This document shows positions 1 through 8,896 of a stretch of 64,000 bases of DNA, piece by piece; within the stretch, counting starts at the first letter, position 1; each line of letters opens with the position of its first letter. The notes under the pieces were generated by a model, which had not been told where the DNA came from, made no database searches, and worked only from the letters and a program-made list of their open reading frames with translations. The position numbers were made by a program, and so were the translations under genes. Source of the stretch: Halobacteriovorax sp. (GTDB taxonomy: Bacteria; Bdellovibrionota; Bacteriovoracia; Bacteriovoracales; Bacteriovoracaceae); NCBI GenBank assembly GCA_020048985.1, contig JAIFLR010000016.1:1-64000 (forward strand), read 5' to 3'.

Positions 1-88
1 CTGATATAAATTTCAGGATTTTAACTAAAGAGTAAATCAATCTGAACCGATATTAATCAAAGAGGACTAATCCCATCGGGAAACATGA

Positions 89-1423
89 ATGTTAGCTTCA
101 CTTATACTTACTGCTTCTTTGTTTATACTAGTTGGCTGTGACCAAGGGTTTATTTCGGTAATAGGTACTAGTCTAACTACGGCCTCTCTAGAGGTGTCAT
201 ACATTCCAATTGCCGGTACCTACGACCTGCCTTTGACAGCAACACCAACCATCACAACTGATACGCCCATCACTAATTGTATCATCGCCCCCGCACTCCC
301 GGCAGGACTGAGTATTCACCCCATAACCTGTGTGATTAGCGGCACTCCTGAAGAAGCACTGGATTCAACAACATATACGATTACCGCTACGAATTCCACA
401 GGCACCACCACTGCGAGTGTCGATGTCTCCATTCCTTCTCTTCCATTAATTACGAGTTGGAAAACAGATAACGGTGGCAATGTTCTGAACGTTGATAACG
501 TAACAATCACGCTCCCCCTGAATCCCGCCTGTACCTATAACTTCACTGTGGATTGGGGAGATGCTACTCCAGTACAAACTATTACAACTTGGAATGATGC
601 AGATAAGAACCACACTTATGGCGCTAGTGGGACATATGATGTCACTCTCAATGGGACCATTGGCTGTTTTAATTTTGACCATGATACTGACGGACTTTTT
701 GATGGCGATGCTTCAAAGTTTGTGGATGTTAAGCAGTGGGGAACGAATAGATGGAGCACGATGTTTAGGATGTTTTCTAATGCCGATAGACTCACCGGAT
801 TCACTGCAACTGATCGTCCCAACTTAACAAACGTCACCGAAATGAATCGGATGTTCTTGAACGCGTCTCTCTTCAACGGAAATATCGGGCACTGGAATGT
901 TTCACGAATAACTGTTATGGAAAATATGTTTAGTGGTGCCTTCGCTTTTAATAGAGACATCGGAAACTGGGATGTTTCAAGTGTAACCAACATGACAAGT
1001 ATGTTTTACTTCGCCAGCGCTTTTAACCAAGACATTGGTGGCTGGGATGTTTCAAGCGTAACAAGCATGAACGTCATGTTTCAACGTGCATTCGCCTTTA
1101 ATCAAGACATCAGTGGCTGGAATGTTTCATCAGTGAATAATATGGCTGGCATGTTTGGAAATGCCTCCGCCTTTAACCAAGACATCAGAAACTGGAATGT
1201 TTCATCTGTCACAAATATGACTGGCATGTTTGAAGCAGCTACTTCTTTTAATCAAAATATCAGCATATGGAATGTTTCAAATGTGACGGCCATGGATTCC
1301 ATGTTTTATTTCGCTTTCGCATTTGGCCAAGACCTCAGTGGATGGAATGTTAGTTCAGTTCTAAGTCACATCGATTTTGAAACAGGCAGTGCTCTGACTG
1401 CTCCTCAACTTCCCATATTCTAA
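89..1423 (+). CDS. BspA-like (DUF285 repeat) surface lipoprotein with Ig/PKD-like N-terminal region
   Basis: Lipobox-like N-terminus (FILVGC); PKD-like segment '[15 protein letters not shown]...[13 protein letters not shown]'; at least six ~25-aa repeats 'MFxxAxxFNQDIxxWNVSSVTxM' typical of DUF285/BspA. Confidence 0.85.
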   Translation: MLASLILTASLFILVGCDQGFISVIGTSLTTASLEVSYIPIAGTYDLPLTATPTITTDTPITNCIIAPALPAGLSIHPITCVISGTPEEALDSTTYTITATNSTGTTTASVDVSIPSLPLITSWKTDNGGNVLNVDNVTITLPLNPACTYNFTVDWGDATPVQTITTWNDADKNHTYGASGTYDVTLNGTIGCFNFDHDTDGLFDGDASKFVDVKQWGTNRWSTMFRMFSNADRLTGFTATDRPNLTNVTEMNRMFLNASLFNGNIGHWNVSRITVMENMFSGAFAFNRDIGNWDVSSVTNMTSMFYFASAFNQDIGGWDVSSVTSMNVMFQRAFAFNQDISGWNVSSVNNMAGMFGNASAFNQDIRNWNVSSVTNMTGMFEAATSFNQNISIWNVSNVTAMDSMFYFAFAFGQDLSGWNVSSVLSHIDFETGSALTAPQLPIF

Positions 1424-1533
1424 TCATCGTAGTTGTGAATTAATTCATTTTTGAATAAATAAGTTATTCTCTGTTGATTTCACGCATTACCAGACAAAAT
1501 ACTCTTGATAAAAATTTTACGGAGACTAATCCA

Positions 1534-2379
1534 ATGAATAAGTTCTCAGTGGAGAAATTCGACCGCACCCAATTTGATATTGGTGGAATAATTCGAACCA
1601 TAAGAAAACACTCTGGCCTAAGCCAAGTGGAAATGAGCAACAGGCTCAATGTCAATCAACCCACTTTCTCTAAGATTGAGAGAGGACTTATATCAACCAG
1701 TACCGAGAACTGGCTAACTTTCGCCTATTGTATGCAGTTAAATTTCGATGCTCCACTTTCTGGAGTCATCGATTTTGGTATCCCAAATGATTTCAATTCG
1801 CTCCCAAATTCCTTTAGTGGAATATACTTCCCCTCACGATTTCAAGAGGAAAGAACTCTATCCACACGCTTGCTATTTCCCCTTCTCGACTACATAAAAC
1901 TCAGTGGATATGGCAAGGCCATGCTTGATTTTTATAAGAAAAATAAAGTTGATCCAGATTATCTAAAAATCATGCACCATAGTACAAACCTCGTTTTTGT
2001 GACTGAACTTTTGGACACACTTACCCCATTAGGATTTAAGTTCAATCCGGAGAATTTTATCCGCTCTCCAAGAACGAGATACCTCTTTGAAGAAAGAGGA
2101 CTCAGGAGCTGTGCCAAGGGGCGCAACTTGCTCAAAAATTCTTATCTCGAATGTCTTTTCAATTATCAGTTAGATGAAATCAATAACAAGAAGAGGCAGT
2201 TTAAAATTAGCCTAAGCCGCACTGTTGACAGAAAAAATGCCGCAGCTTTGTCTCTGGTGCTAGATGTGGTTGAGGCCCTTTTAAAAGAATATATAGACAT
2301 GATTCCTGGGGCAAGCTCAGTGGCCAGGTTTCAAAGAGATAAATCAGGGATAAGCATCGAACTCGTAGCCCAGAGCTAA
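1534..2379 (+). CDS. XRE-family HTH transcriptional regulator
   Basis: N-terminal HTH 'IRTIRKHSGLSQVEMSNRLNVNQPTFSKIERG'. ORF opens at 1474; the ATG at 1534 (MNKFSVEKF) looks like a better start. Confidence 0.75.
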   Translation: MNKFSVEKFDRTQFDIGGIIRTIRKHSGLSQVEMSNRLNVNQPTFSKIERGLISTSTENWLTFAYCMQLNFDAPLSGVIDFGIPNDFNSLPNSFSGIYFPSRFQEERTLSTRLLFPLLDYIKLSGYGKAMLDFYKKNKVDPDYLKIMHHSTNLVFVTELLDTLTPLGFKFNPENFIRSPRTRYLFEERGLRSCAKGRNLLKNSYLECLFNYQLDEINNKKRQFKISLSRTVDRKNAAALSLVLDVVEALLKEYIDMIPGASSVARFQRDKSGISIELVAQS

Positions 2380-2387
2380 CAATATTT

Positions 2388-2933
2388 CTAGGGAGCTCCA
2401 AGAATTTCTTCAGGAGTTAAATAGATTCTTCTCTTGCGAGCAAGCTCTTTGGGAGTGAGCCATTGATAAACCCAATCGCGGTAACCAGCGAGCCCAGTAT
2501 GGAGTCCCTTTTCAAGAACCTTTCTATCTGTCTGCCTTTCATAAGCGATCTTAACCTTCATTGATGCCGAGTAAACGATACCATGCTTGATAAGTTTGGC
2601 GCTCGACCACCCGATGTAATCTTTAACATGCTCTAGCTCGTGAACCAATATTGCCACTAGAGCATCTTCACTTGGAGGACATTCCAGAAGTTTCAAGTTG
2701 AGCTGGATAAAATATTGTCTTTTAATATTTGGCTGGGCCTGGAGAAAGTAAGCATCAGAGCGAAATGTAGAAACACCAATGTTCACTTTTCTGAGTTCAG
2801 GAAAGTACTGATCCTTTGAACTTTGGACCAGAGTCTTGAAATGATCTAGGGACATAGCAGGCAGACACTGCTCATGAGAAGCGGCCAGGGCAGACGTAGA
2901 AAATAGAATCAAAAGAATGAATCGTGACATCAA
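2388..2933 (-). CDS. Secreted putative zinc metalloprotease-like protein (HELEH motif)
   Basis: Signal peptide MMSRFILLILFSTSALAA; 'AILVHELEHVKDY' HExxH motif. Confidence 0.6.
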   Translation of the reverse strand: MMSRFILLILFSTSALAASHEQCLPAMSLDHFKTLVQSSKDQYFPELRKVNIGVSTFRSDAYFLQAQPNIKRQYFIQLNLKLLECPPSEDALVAILVHELEHVKDYIGWSSAKLIKHGIVYSASMKVKIAYERQTDRKVLEKGLHTGLAGYRDWVYQWLTPKELARKRRIYLTPEEILGAP

Positions 2934-3011
2934 ATTAACCTCTTCAATTCTCTCTATTATGAGGCCAATCTATGCTCTGTGACATGAGGGAGGTAATGAT
3001 TACAGACTGTG

Positions 3012-3239
3012 CTAAATCCCTATCACCAATTCCGTCTGACTCTGCCAAGTGACCTGCTCTTCACATGTGATATGCCATTTGGTCTCACCAGTTTCAATGA
3101 TATCTTCTGAGGTAAAACAAGGGACATTCACTCGAATTGTTTGAGCCAAATATTCAGTTTCATCAACCAGAATCCGCCACATAAGAGATTGGTCGCCTTC
3201 CATATACTTGGTGTTAAATCTCATTTTAATCGAAGCCAT
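3012..3239 (-). CDS. Small conserved-looking hypothetical protein
   Basis: 75-aa ORF with plausible composition, located between two minus-strand genes. Confidence 0.5.
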   Translation of the reverse strand: MASIKMRFNTKYMEGDQSLMWRILVDETEYLAQTIRVNVPCFTSEDIIETGETKWHITCEEQVTWQSQTELVIGI

Positions 3240-3260
3240 AAATGAGTTCTACCTATAATA

Positions 3261-3386
3261 AAACTGGTTGTTACGATGTGTAAGTCATTGCAATCACTTA
3301 CTTCATTCCGTCACAAAGCAGTAATTTAGCGGTATTTGGGTAAAAGCTCGTCCATGGCCAGCTAGGTTCTGGTACAGACGAGCTAC
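3261..3386. repeat. Intergenic repeat element copy A (palindrome plus stem-loop)
   Basis: Colinear with 4891-5024. Contains GTAAGTCATTGCAATCACTTAC (3280-3301) and stem AGCTCGTC...GACGAGCT (3345-3384). Confidence 0.8.
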
Positions 3387-3417
3387 TTTCAAGATACACT
3401 TTAAAATTGCGGTCTCA

Positions 3418-3834
3418 TCAATTTTTTACACAAACAACTGGAAAGAATTCTTTTTGATTAATTGAAACATATCCATCAAAGATAGTGTCAGTTGGAACCG
3501 ATGCAATTTTGACTTCTGTAAAGAAGCTTGCCTTATATATCAGGACGCCAGGCGCTCGGCCACCATCATAGATATACGTTTTATATATAAAGGAAATGAT
3601 ATCCCCTTTGCCTGAATGGTAATTGACGTCTACTGCGTTCTGACCCATGACTTGAATAAAATTTTTAATTGATGGTTCTGCTCTCCCAGCGCCTCTTACT
3701 TTCGAACGAGTAAAATGAAAATCAAATATCTCCTCCTCATTTACACAATTAAACCTAAAAATTTCAGGATCAGGAATCCCGGCCCATACATTTTGAATTC
3801 CTAAAACAAACAGCATAACAAATAGAATTTTCAT
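3418..3834 (-). CDS. Small secreted hypothetical protein
   Basis: Signal peptide MKILFVMLFVLGIQNVWA; 138 aa; divergent from the LysR gene. Confidence 0.6.
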   Translation of the reverse strand: MKILFVMLFVLGIQNVWAGIPDPEIFRFNCVNEEEIFDFHFTRSKVRGAGRAEPSIKNFIQVMGQNAVDVNYHSGKGDIISFIYKTYIYDGGRAPGVLIYKASFFTEVKIASVPTDTIFDGYVSINQKEFFPVVCVKN

Positions 3835-3927
3835 AGAGTCCCCTTTTTTGGTAACGCCAATGTAATCCCCTTGGTTATTTTAGTAAAATTAATTGATTTA
3901 ATAACAGTATTAGATTATCTAAAAGAC

Positions 3928-4800
3928 ATGAAATTAGCATCTAACCATCTCGAGGCCTTTTACAGCGTTGCCAGACACCTGAGTTTCTCCAAGGGAGCTG
4001 AAGCCATTCATGTGACCCAATCTGCCGTTTCACAGAGAATTTCGGCACTTGAAGAACACTTAGGAACTTCACTTCTGATTCGCGATCGAGCGAACCTCAA
4101 ACTTACTCCTGCTGGGGAAAAACTCCTTCGATTCTGCCAATATCAAGAACAGCATGAGAATGAATTGCTTTCTGAACTCAAAGTCACAGATTCAAAATCT
4201 CAGTCGCTGGGGGGAGAAATTAGAATTGGTGGATTTTCTTCAATTGCTCGCTCGAATATTGTTCCAGCGCTGGCGCCACTTCTTCAAAAGCATTCGGAGT
4301 TAGGTTTCACACTTGTAACCAAAGAACTGAATGATTTATTACCTATATTAAAAAATGGAGAGGTTGATTATCTCGTCTCCAATCAAGATCCCGAGCGTCA
4401 AGATATTGAAGCAATCTATCTGGGCATTGAAGAGAATGTACTTGTTGAATCCAAGCGCTTTCAAAACTCATTAAACTGCCTCGATCATGATGCCAATGAT
4501 GTAACGACAGGCAGCTATTTTAAAGTCAGTAAGAAAGATACTAAGAATTTTCAACGTAGATATGTGGATGATGTTTATGGCCTCATCGACGGTGTTAAAC
4601 ATGGTCTTGGACGTGCAGTTCTTCCCAAACATTTAATAAGAAATGAGAAGGACTTCAGAATTCTCCGTCCAGACGTTATTTTAAAAATTCCGATGTATTT
4701 ATTGTTTTACAAGCAACCTTATTACAGCAAACTGCATGCGCTTGTGGTTAAAGACCTTCAGCACTACTTTCAACAACAATTCACTCCTCATACAAAGTGA
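3928..4800 (+). CDS. LysR-family transcriptional regulator
   Basis: N-terminal HTH 'LEAFYSVARHLSFSKGAEAIHVTQSAVSQRISALEEHLGTSLLIRD'. ORF opens at 3871; the ATG at 3928 fits the family N-terminus. Confidence 0.9.
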   Translation: MKLASNHLEAFYSVARHLSFSKGAEAIHVTQSAVSQRISALEEHLGTSLLIRDRANLKLTPAGEKLLRFCQYQEQHENELLSELKVTDSKSQSLGGEIRIGGFSSIARSNIVPALAPLLQKHSELGFTLVTKELNDLLPILKNGEVDYLVSNQDPERQDIEAIYLGIEENVLVESKRFQNSLNCLDHDANDVTTGSYFKVSKKDTKNFQRRYVDDVYGLIDGVKHGLGRAVLPKHLIRNEKDFRILRPDVILKIPMYLLFYKQPYYSKLHALVVKDLQHYFQQQFTPHTK

Positions 4801-4890
4801 GAAAACTCTAAGCATTAAAGGTATTGCTATGTAATGTTCCACCATGAATGGTTGAGAGTCGTGAGAATCCGATAAATGCATATAAGTGTA

Positions 4891-5024
4891 AAAATTGGTT
4901 GCTTCGGCGTGATCTAAGTTACTGCAATTACTTGCATTTGTTTCTCACACAGTTATAATCCAGTAGTTTTTCGGTGTAAATGAGCTCGTCTATGACCATT
5001 TAGGTTCCGGTACCGACGAGGTAC
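4891..5024. repeat. Intergenic repeat element copy B (palindrome plus stem-loop)
   Basis: Colinear with copy A. TAAGTTACTGCAATTACTTG at 4915-4934 and stem CTCGTC...GACGAG at 4985-5020. Confidence 0.8.
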
Positions 5025-5045
5025 AACCAGAAAGTCTTTTAGCAA

Positions 5046-5567
5046 TTAAAGAAAGTCTACTCGAATCCAGTAACCATCTTCAGGATTGTCTGGTCCAGTT
5101 TTCATGGCCCCTTCCAGTGTCAAAGTTTTGGGTTTCAAATCAAAAGACAAGCTTCTTGAAAAGATATCATAAAAATATCCAGGCTTTTTATTCTTAACTA
5201 CAAAAGCATGAAATCTATGCTCCTGGGCAATTTGTAGTTTCCAATTTCGAATCCATAGAGCAGGGACAACTTGAATTTCGGCTTCATCTCCATTTAATTT
5301 AACTTTGCATGTAGAGACTTCCGAGGCATTTGGTTTAAGACAATAAAAAGCTTCATCCTCACGTCCCTGAACATTAAACCAATTTAAACTTTTAATGGAA
5401 GTACACACTTCAAACTCTATATTCTTGCCTTTAATCCATTCAAATCTGGATACGGAAACTTTTACTTTATAGTTGCCTGCCGAAGAAAATGGCTTGGTAT
5501 TCTTGCAGTCAAAGGCATAACTTTCATTGGTAATAATCAGTGCACATAAGGCAATATAATATTTCAC
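5046..5567 (-). CDS. Secreted hypothetical protein
   Basis: Signal peptide MKYYIALCALIITNESYA; four or more Cys; 173 aa. Confidence 0.6.
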   Translation of the reverse strand: MKYYIALCALIITNESYAFDCKNTKPFSSAGNYKVKVSVSRFEWIKGKNIEFEVCTSIKSLNWFNVQGREDEAFYCLKPNASEVSTCKVKLNGDEAEIQVVPALWIRNWKLQIAQEHRFHAFVVKNKKPGYFYDIFSRSLSFDLKPKTLTLEGAMKTGPDNPEDGYWIRVDFL

Positions 5568-6565
5568 TTCGGTTTCTTAGTGAGTGTTTTTTTTGCAAAC
5601 TTGTCAAAATCACTATTCGGTTCGGTGGCTTCAATCAGCCGTTGATTCGCTTCGTGTTTTTTAAATTCTTTTTCAGCGTGATCCATGGCCATCTGGTGAG
5701 ATATTTTTCCAGCATGTGTAAGAATATTTTTTTCATTGAATTGAAGGAAGCCATCTAGCTTTTTTATCCAGTCGGCCATGTGCATCTGTTTTCGACTCAA
5801 GGCTTGGTCTTCCGCGTAATCTAAATACATAGTAACCACGCGGTTCAACGCTTGAAGCTCTTCCTCTTTCAGATAATTTTTTGCAATAGCCACATCAGAT
5901 TTACGAACTGGCCCATCAGGCGAATTCTTCCAATTGGTAAGACCCATGTTCTTTTTTGTAGCATCAGCGCGAGACTTAATCACTTCAGCGATTTCAGCCC
6001 GGCCATCGTAATCAATGCTGGTCGCATAAATATCAGTGATTTTTTGATAGAAGCGTCGCTCAGAAGCACGAATGTCTCGGATACGAAGTACCAGCTCATC
6101 AAAGTAATCCTGCCCGATGGATTTACCTTCTTTGAGCCTTTCATCGTCCAAGACAAAGCCCTTAACCAGTAATTCCTGCAATTGAGCAGTTGCCCATTGA
6201 CGGAACTGGGTACCGCGGGAACTTCTCACTCGGTAGCCAACGGCAAGGATGGCTTCCAGATTGAAGTGATCTATAGTGCGGGTAACCTCACGTTTCCCCT
6301 CAGTTTGAACTATCCGGAAAATCCGGATAGTTGCTTCCGGTACTAGTTCGTTCTCATCATAGATATTAACAATATGCTCATTGATGGTTTTTACGGAAAC
6401 TTGATAAAGTTCGGCCATCGCTTTCTGTGAAAGCCAGACATTCTTTTCCTCAAACCGCACTTGAACTTTGGTGTGCCCGTCCATTGATTGGAAGAGAATC
6501 ATTTCGCCATGCGGTTGGATTTTTAAAGCCTTTTTTGAGGCAGTTTTTTTATTTTTGACTTTCAT
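5564..6565 (-). CDS. RhuM-family protein
   Basis: 'VWLSQKAMAELYQVSVKTINEHI...IDHFNLEAILAVGYRVRSSRGTQFRQWATAQLQELLVKGFVLDDERLKEG' is characteristic of the RhuM (virulence_RhuM) family. Confidence 0.9.
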   Translation of the reverse strand: MKVKNKKTASKKALKIQPHGEMILFQSMDGHTKVQVRFEEKNVWLSQKAMAELYQVSVKTINEHIVNIYDENELVPEATIRIFRIVQTEGKREVTRTIDHFNLEAILAVGYRVRSSRGTQFRQWATAQLQELLVKGFVLDDERLKEGKSIGQDYFDELVLRIRDIRASERRFYQKITDIYATSIDYDGRAEIAEVIKSRADATKKNMGLTNWKNSPDGPVRKSDVAIAKNYLKEEELQALNRVVTMYLDYAEDQALSRKQMHMADWIKKLDGFLQFNEKNILTHAGKISHQMAMDHAEKEFKKHEANQRLIEATEPNSDFDKFAKKTLTKKPK

Positions 6566-6661
6566 TTGTACTTAAACTTTAACATTTCATTTGCATGGGT
6601 ATAAAGCAATTTCTCCCAATATTTAATCTTTAATGGTTTATGCAATATGGTATAGTTTTAT

Positions 6662-7390
6662 ATGGCTTTATTCTTTTTATTCTTTATAACATCTTTTTTG
6701 TGGGCTTCAGAGCCACCCTGTTCCGAATTCGAATTTCTTGTGCGAGCACATGAAGTTCAAGCCTATCAAAGAAAGGATGGAACCCAAGTCTCTTCAGCTT
6801 CTAAAGGAGATTTTTGTCGCGAATATTTTATTGGTACAAAGAGTTGGGTTAAAGGATTTAGAGATTCACCACTTCAACACTGGCCTTATCCGGAAAAATT
6901 TAAAAAATGGACTAAACTCGAAAAAGAAATAATATTGAAGATTATTTCGAATTGGCCTGATATTTATCAAAACTGGAAAGGGGCCGTAATTAATCGTGCC
7001 GAAAAATCAATTTTTAAAGATAATCCAGGTGCCTCACTTCCCAAAGCAAATGCGATCATCTTATATGACAATTTCTTCAAACAAAAAAATCGTGAAGCGA
7101 TCCTTGCTCACGAATTAGCTAATATTCATATGCTTCAGCTAAACCCAGCCAAAATGAAGGCCATTCTCCAACTATCAGGCTGGGATATAAGCTCTACACT
7201 AAAGCCAAAATGGACAGGAGAAGCCTCACCTTTAAAAGAAGATTCAAAAGTAAATCCTGGAGAGGATTTATCCAATCATATCGAAGATTACTTATACTCA
7301 CCCAAAGACTTAATAAGAACGCGACCTCAAATTTATACCCTGCTGAGGGATTTGCTGGGCCCAGACTTTAAACTCAAGGACCAAAAATGA
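6662..7390 (+). CDS. Secreted hypothetical protein with degenerate zincin-like motif
   Basis: Signal peptide MALFFLFFITSFLWA; 'AILAHELANIHMLQ' resembles HExxH but has N at the second His position. Confidence 0.6.
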   Translation: MALFFLFFITSFLWASEPPCSEFEFLVRAHEVQAYQRKDGTQVSSASKGDFCREYFIGTKSWVKGFRDSPLQHWPYPEKFKKWTKLEKEIILKIISNWPDIYQNWKGAVINRAEKSIFKDNPGASLPKANAIILYDNFFKQKNREAILAHELANIHMLQLNPAKMKAILQLSGWDISSTLKPKWTGEASPLKEDSKVNPGEDLSNHIEDYLYSPKDLIRTRPQIYTLLRDLLGPDFKLKDQK

Positions 7391-7851
7391 AACTTCTCTT
7401 TTTTCTTATACTCATTACTTCATGTAGTACTTTTAGCATAAATGATTATTCTCAAACTATTCCTCAAATTCAAAAATGTTGGAAGAAACAGGATGTTGCA
7501 TGTATTGAGCAATATTTTGGAAAACCTCAGGAACGCACAAAAATGTCTATGATTTACTCTTCGGATGAAAATCCCACTCTAAAAGTTTTTCTAAATGATC
7601 AGAAAATTGTCAGCATTTTCTATTGGATTCTAGACCCAAAGTATGCAAATTCAACAAGCATCAAAAACCTTCTACATTCTGACGATTGGAAAATAGAAAA
7701 AATACCAGAAACAAATCCGCATGTTGTGAATCTTGCAGAAGCAAACTTCAGCAAAAAACTAGGGTCATCTTTTCTTACATACGAGCTTGATTCCGAAAAA
7801 AAGGTTCGAATCATTTATTGGGGTGGGGATTATATGAAGATGGAATTCTAA
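7387..7851 (+). CDS. Small lipoprotein, translationally coupled to the upstream gene
   Basis: N-terminus MKLLFFLILITSCS (lipobox); ATGA overlap with the upstream stop codon. Confidence 0.65.
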   Translation: MKLLFFLILITSCSTFSINDYSQTIPQIQKCWKKQDVACIEQYFGKPQERTKMSMIYSSDENPTLKVFLNDQKIVSIFYWILDPKYANSTSIKNLLHSDDWKIEKIPETNPHVVNLAEANFSKKLGSSFLTYELDSEKKVRIIYWGGDYMKMEF

Positions 7852-8008
7852 TTCTTCTTGGTAACGTGATTGCCTTGCCATCTGGATGCTTGAGACTCAA
7901 TAATGAGATGAATCTGGGCCTTACGAACTTGAAAAAGATCCAAGGAAGATTTCCAGAGGCTACTGCGAGTACGGCCAAGGTTGCTGCGATTTCGGTTAAT
8001 GATTTCAT
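7811..8008 (-). CDS. Possible small membrane/secreted hypothetical protein
   Basis: 65-aa ORF starting MKSLTEIAATLAVLAVASGNLPW (hydrophobic N-terminus); overlaps the convergent lipoprotein gene end. Weak support. Confidence 0.35.
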   Translation of the reverse strand: MKSLTEIAATLAVLAVASGNLPWIFFKFVRPRFISLLSLKHPDGKAITLPRRIRIPSSYNPHPNK

Positions 8009-8310
8009 AAAAATATCCCACTTTTATTTAAGCCCACCCTCGAACGAAGAGTTTTCCTTCCTAGAGTGGGCCGGTTAATCCGCTTGAAATTTTGATTTTG
8101 GGGTCTGTACTACCGGCATTTTTGGTAGCACTGAAAGAGAGAAAACTCTGTGACGTTTAAAGAAAAGTAGCACAATTGGTAGCCACACAGGTGTCTTTTG
8201 TGTGAGTTCCAGTTACCTTCGAGAAGTGAGAAAACTTGAACGATTAATCACGTTTCCTGTGTGTTTTTCGTTGTTTGCTTAATGTTTTGATGATTTGTTT
8301 TTTGAAACCG

Positions 8311-8334
8311 AAAAAGAGCTTTCGAGGCTCTTTT
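8311..8334 (-). terminator. Intrinsic terminator downstream of tRNA-fMet
   Basis: Minus strand AAAAGAGC-CTCGAAA-GCTCTTTTT: 8-bp stem followed by a U tract. Confidence 0.75.
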
Positions 8335-8348
8335 CTTATACCGAAAAT

Positions 8349-8425
<77 letters not shown>

Positions 8426-8587
8426 ATTGAAAGAAGTAAACTGTTGGAAATTAAAGAATTTATACGCCGCCCTCCGTGCCCTGTAAAGCCTAAAATACCC
8501 CAATTCTTTTACTCCAGCATAAATAGCTAAATTTCCATAAAAATGGCCCGATAAAGACCTTGTGACTGCTTAAAAAGGGACGAAACC

Positions 8588-8896
8588 ATGCAAGACTTGA
8601 GATCAAACGGCAAAGAGCTTCTAATCAAATTTAATGTTGAGGAACTTACTCCAACTCAAGTACGCCTCCTGAAAAGTGTCACAAGCCTTCTTACGAACGT
8701 TCTTTCTTCGGATGATGAGAGTGAGTATTTCGATATGAGTGCAGAGCTGATGAAAAAGGTTGCCGAGACCATCAAGCACGCCGACTTTGCCAACCAGAAC
8801 AAGAAGATGGCCTACGGTGATCAGGCAGTGGAATTTGCTATCGATTTTTTAAATGAGTCTCTGGATCAAACCAAGATCCAGAATATGGATAATTAA
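8588..8896 (+). CDS. Hypothetical protein
   Basis: 102-aa ORF preceded by AAAGGGACG; regular amphipathic composition. Confidence 0.6.
   Translation: MQDLRSNGKELLIKFNVEELTPTQVRLLKSVTSLLTNVLSSDDESEYFDMSAELMKKVAETIKHADFANQNKKMAYGDQAVEFAIDFLNESLDQTKIQNMDN

Noticed and set aside
561-827. 88-aa ORF (and antisense 616-993) within the BspA-like gene
   Set aside because: Alternate-frame readings of a well-supported lipoprotein gene.
3280-3301. Canonical LysR T-N11-A box
   Set aside because: The palindrome is even-length, giving T-N10-A rather than T-N11-A spacing; kept only as a generic dyad site.
3261-5024. Integron attC sites as explanation for the duplicated element
   Set aside because: No convincing RYYYAAC/GTTRRRY core-site pair, no integrase seen, and neighbouring genes are not in uniform cassette orientation.
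5564-6565. RhuM as part of a recognised defence system
   Set aside because: No restriction, Fic/toxin or other defence partner adjacent; annotated only as a RhuM-family protein.
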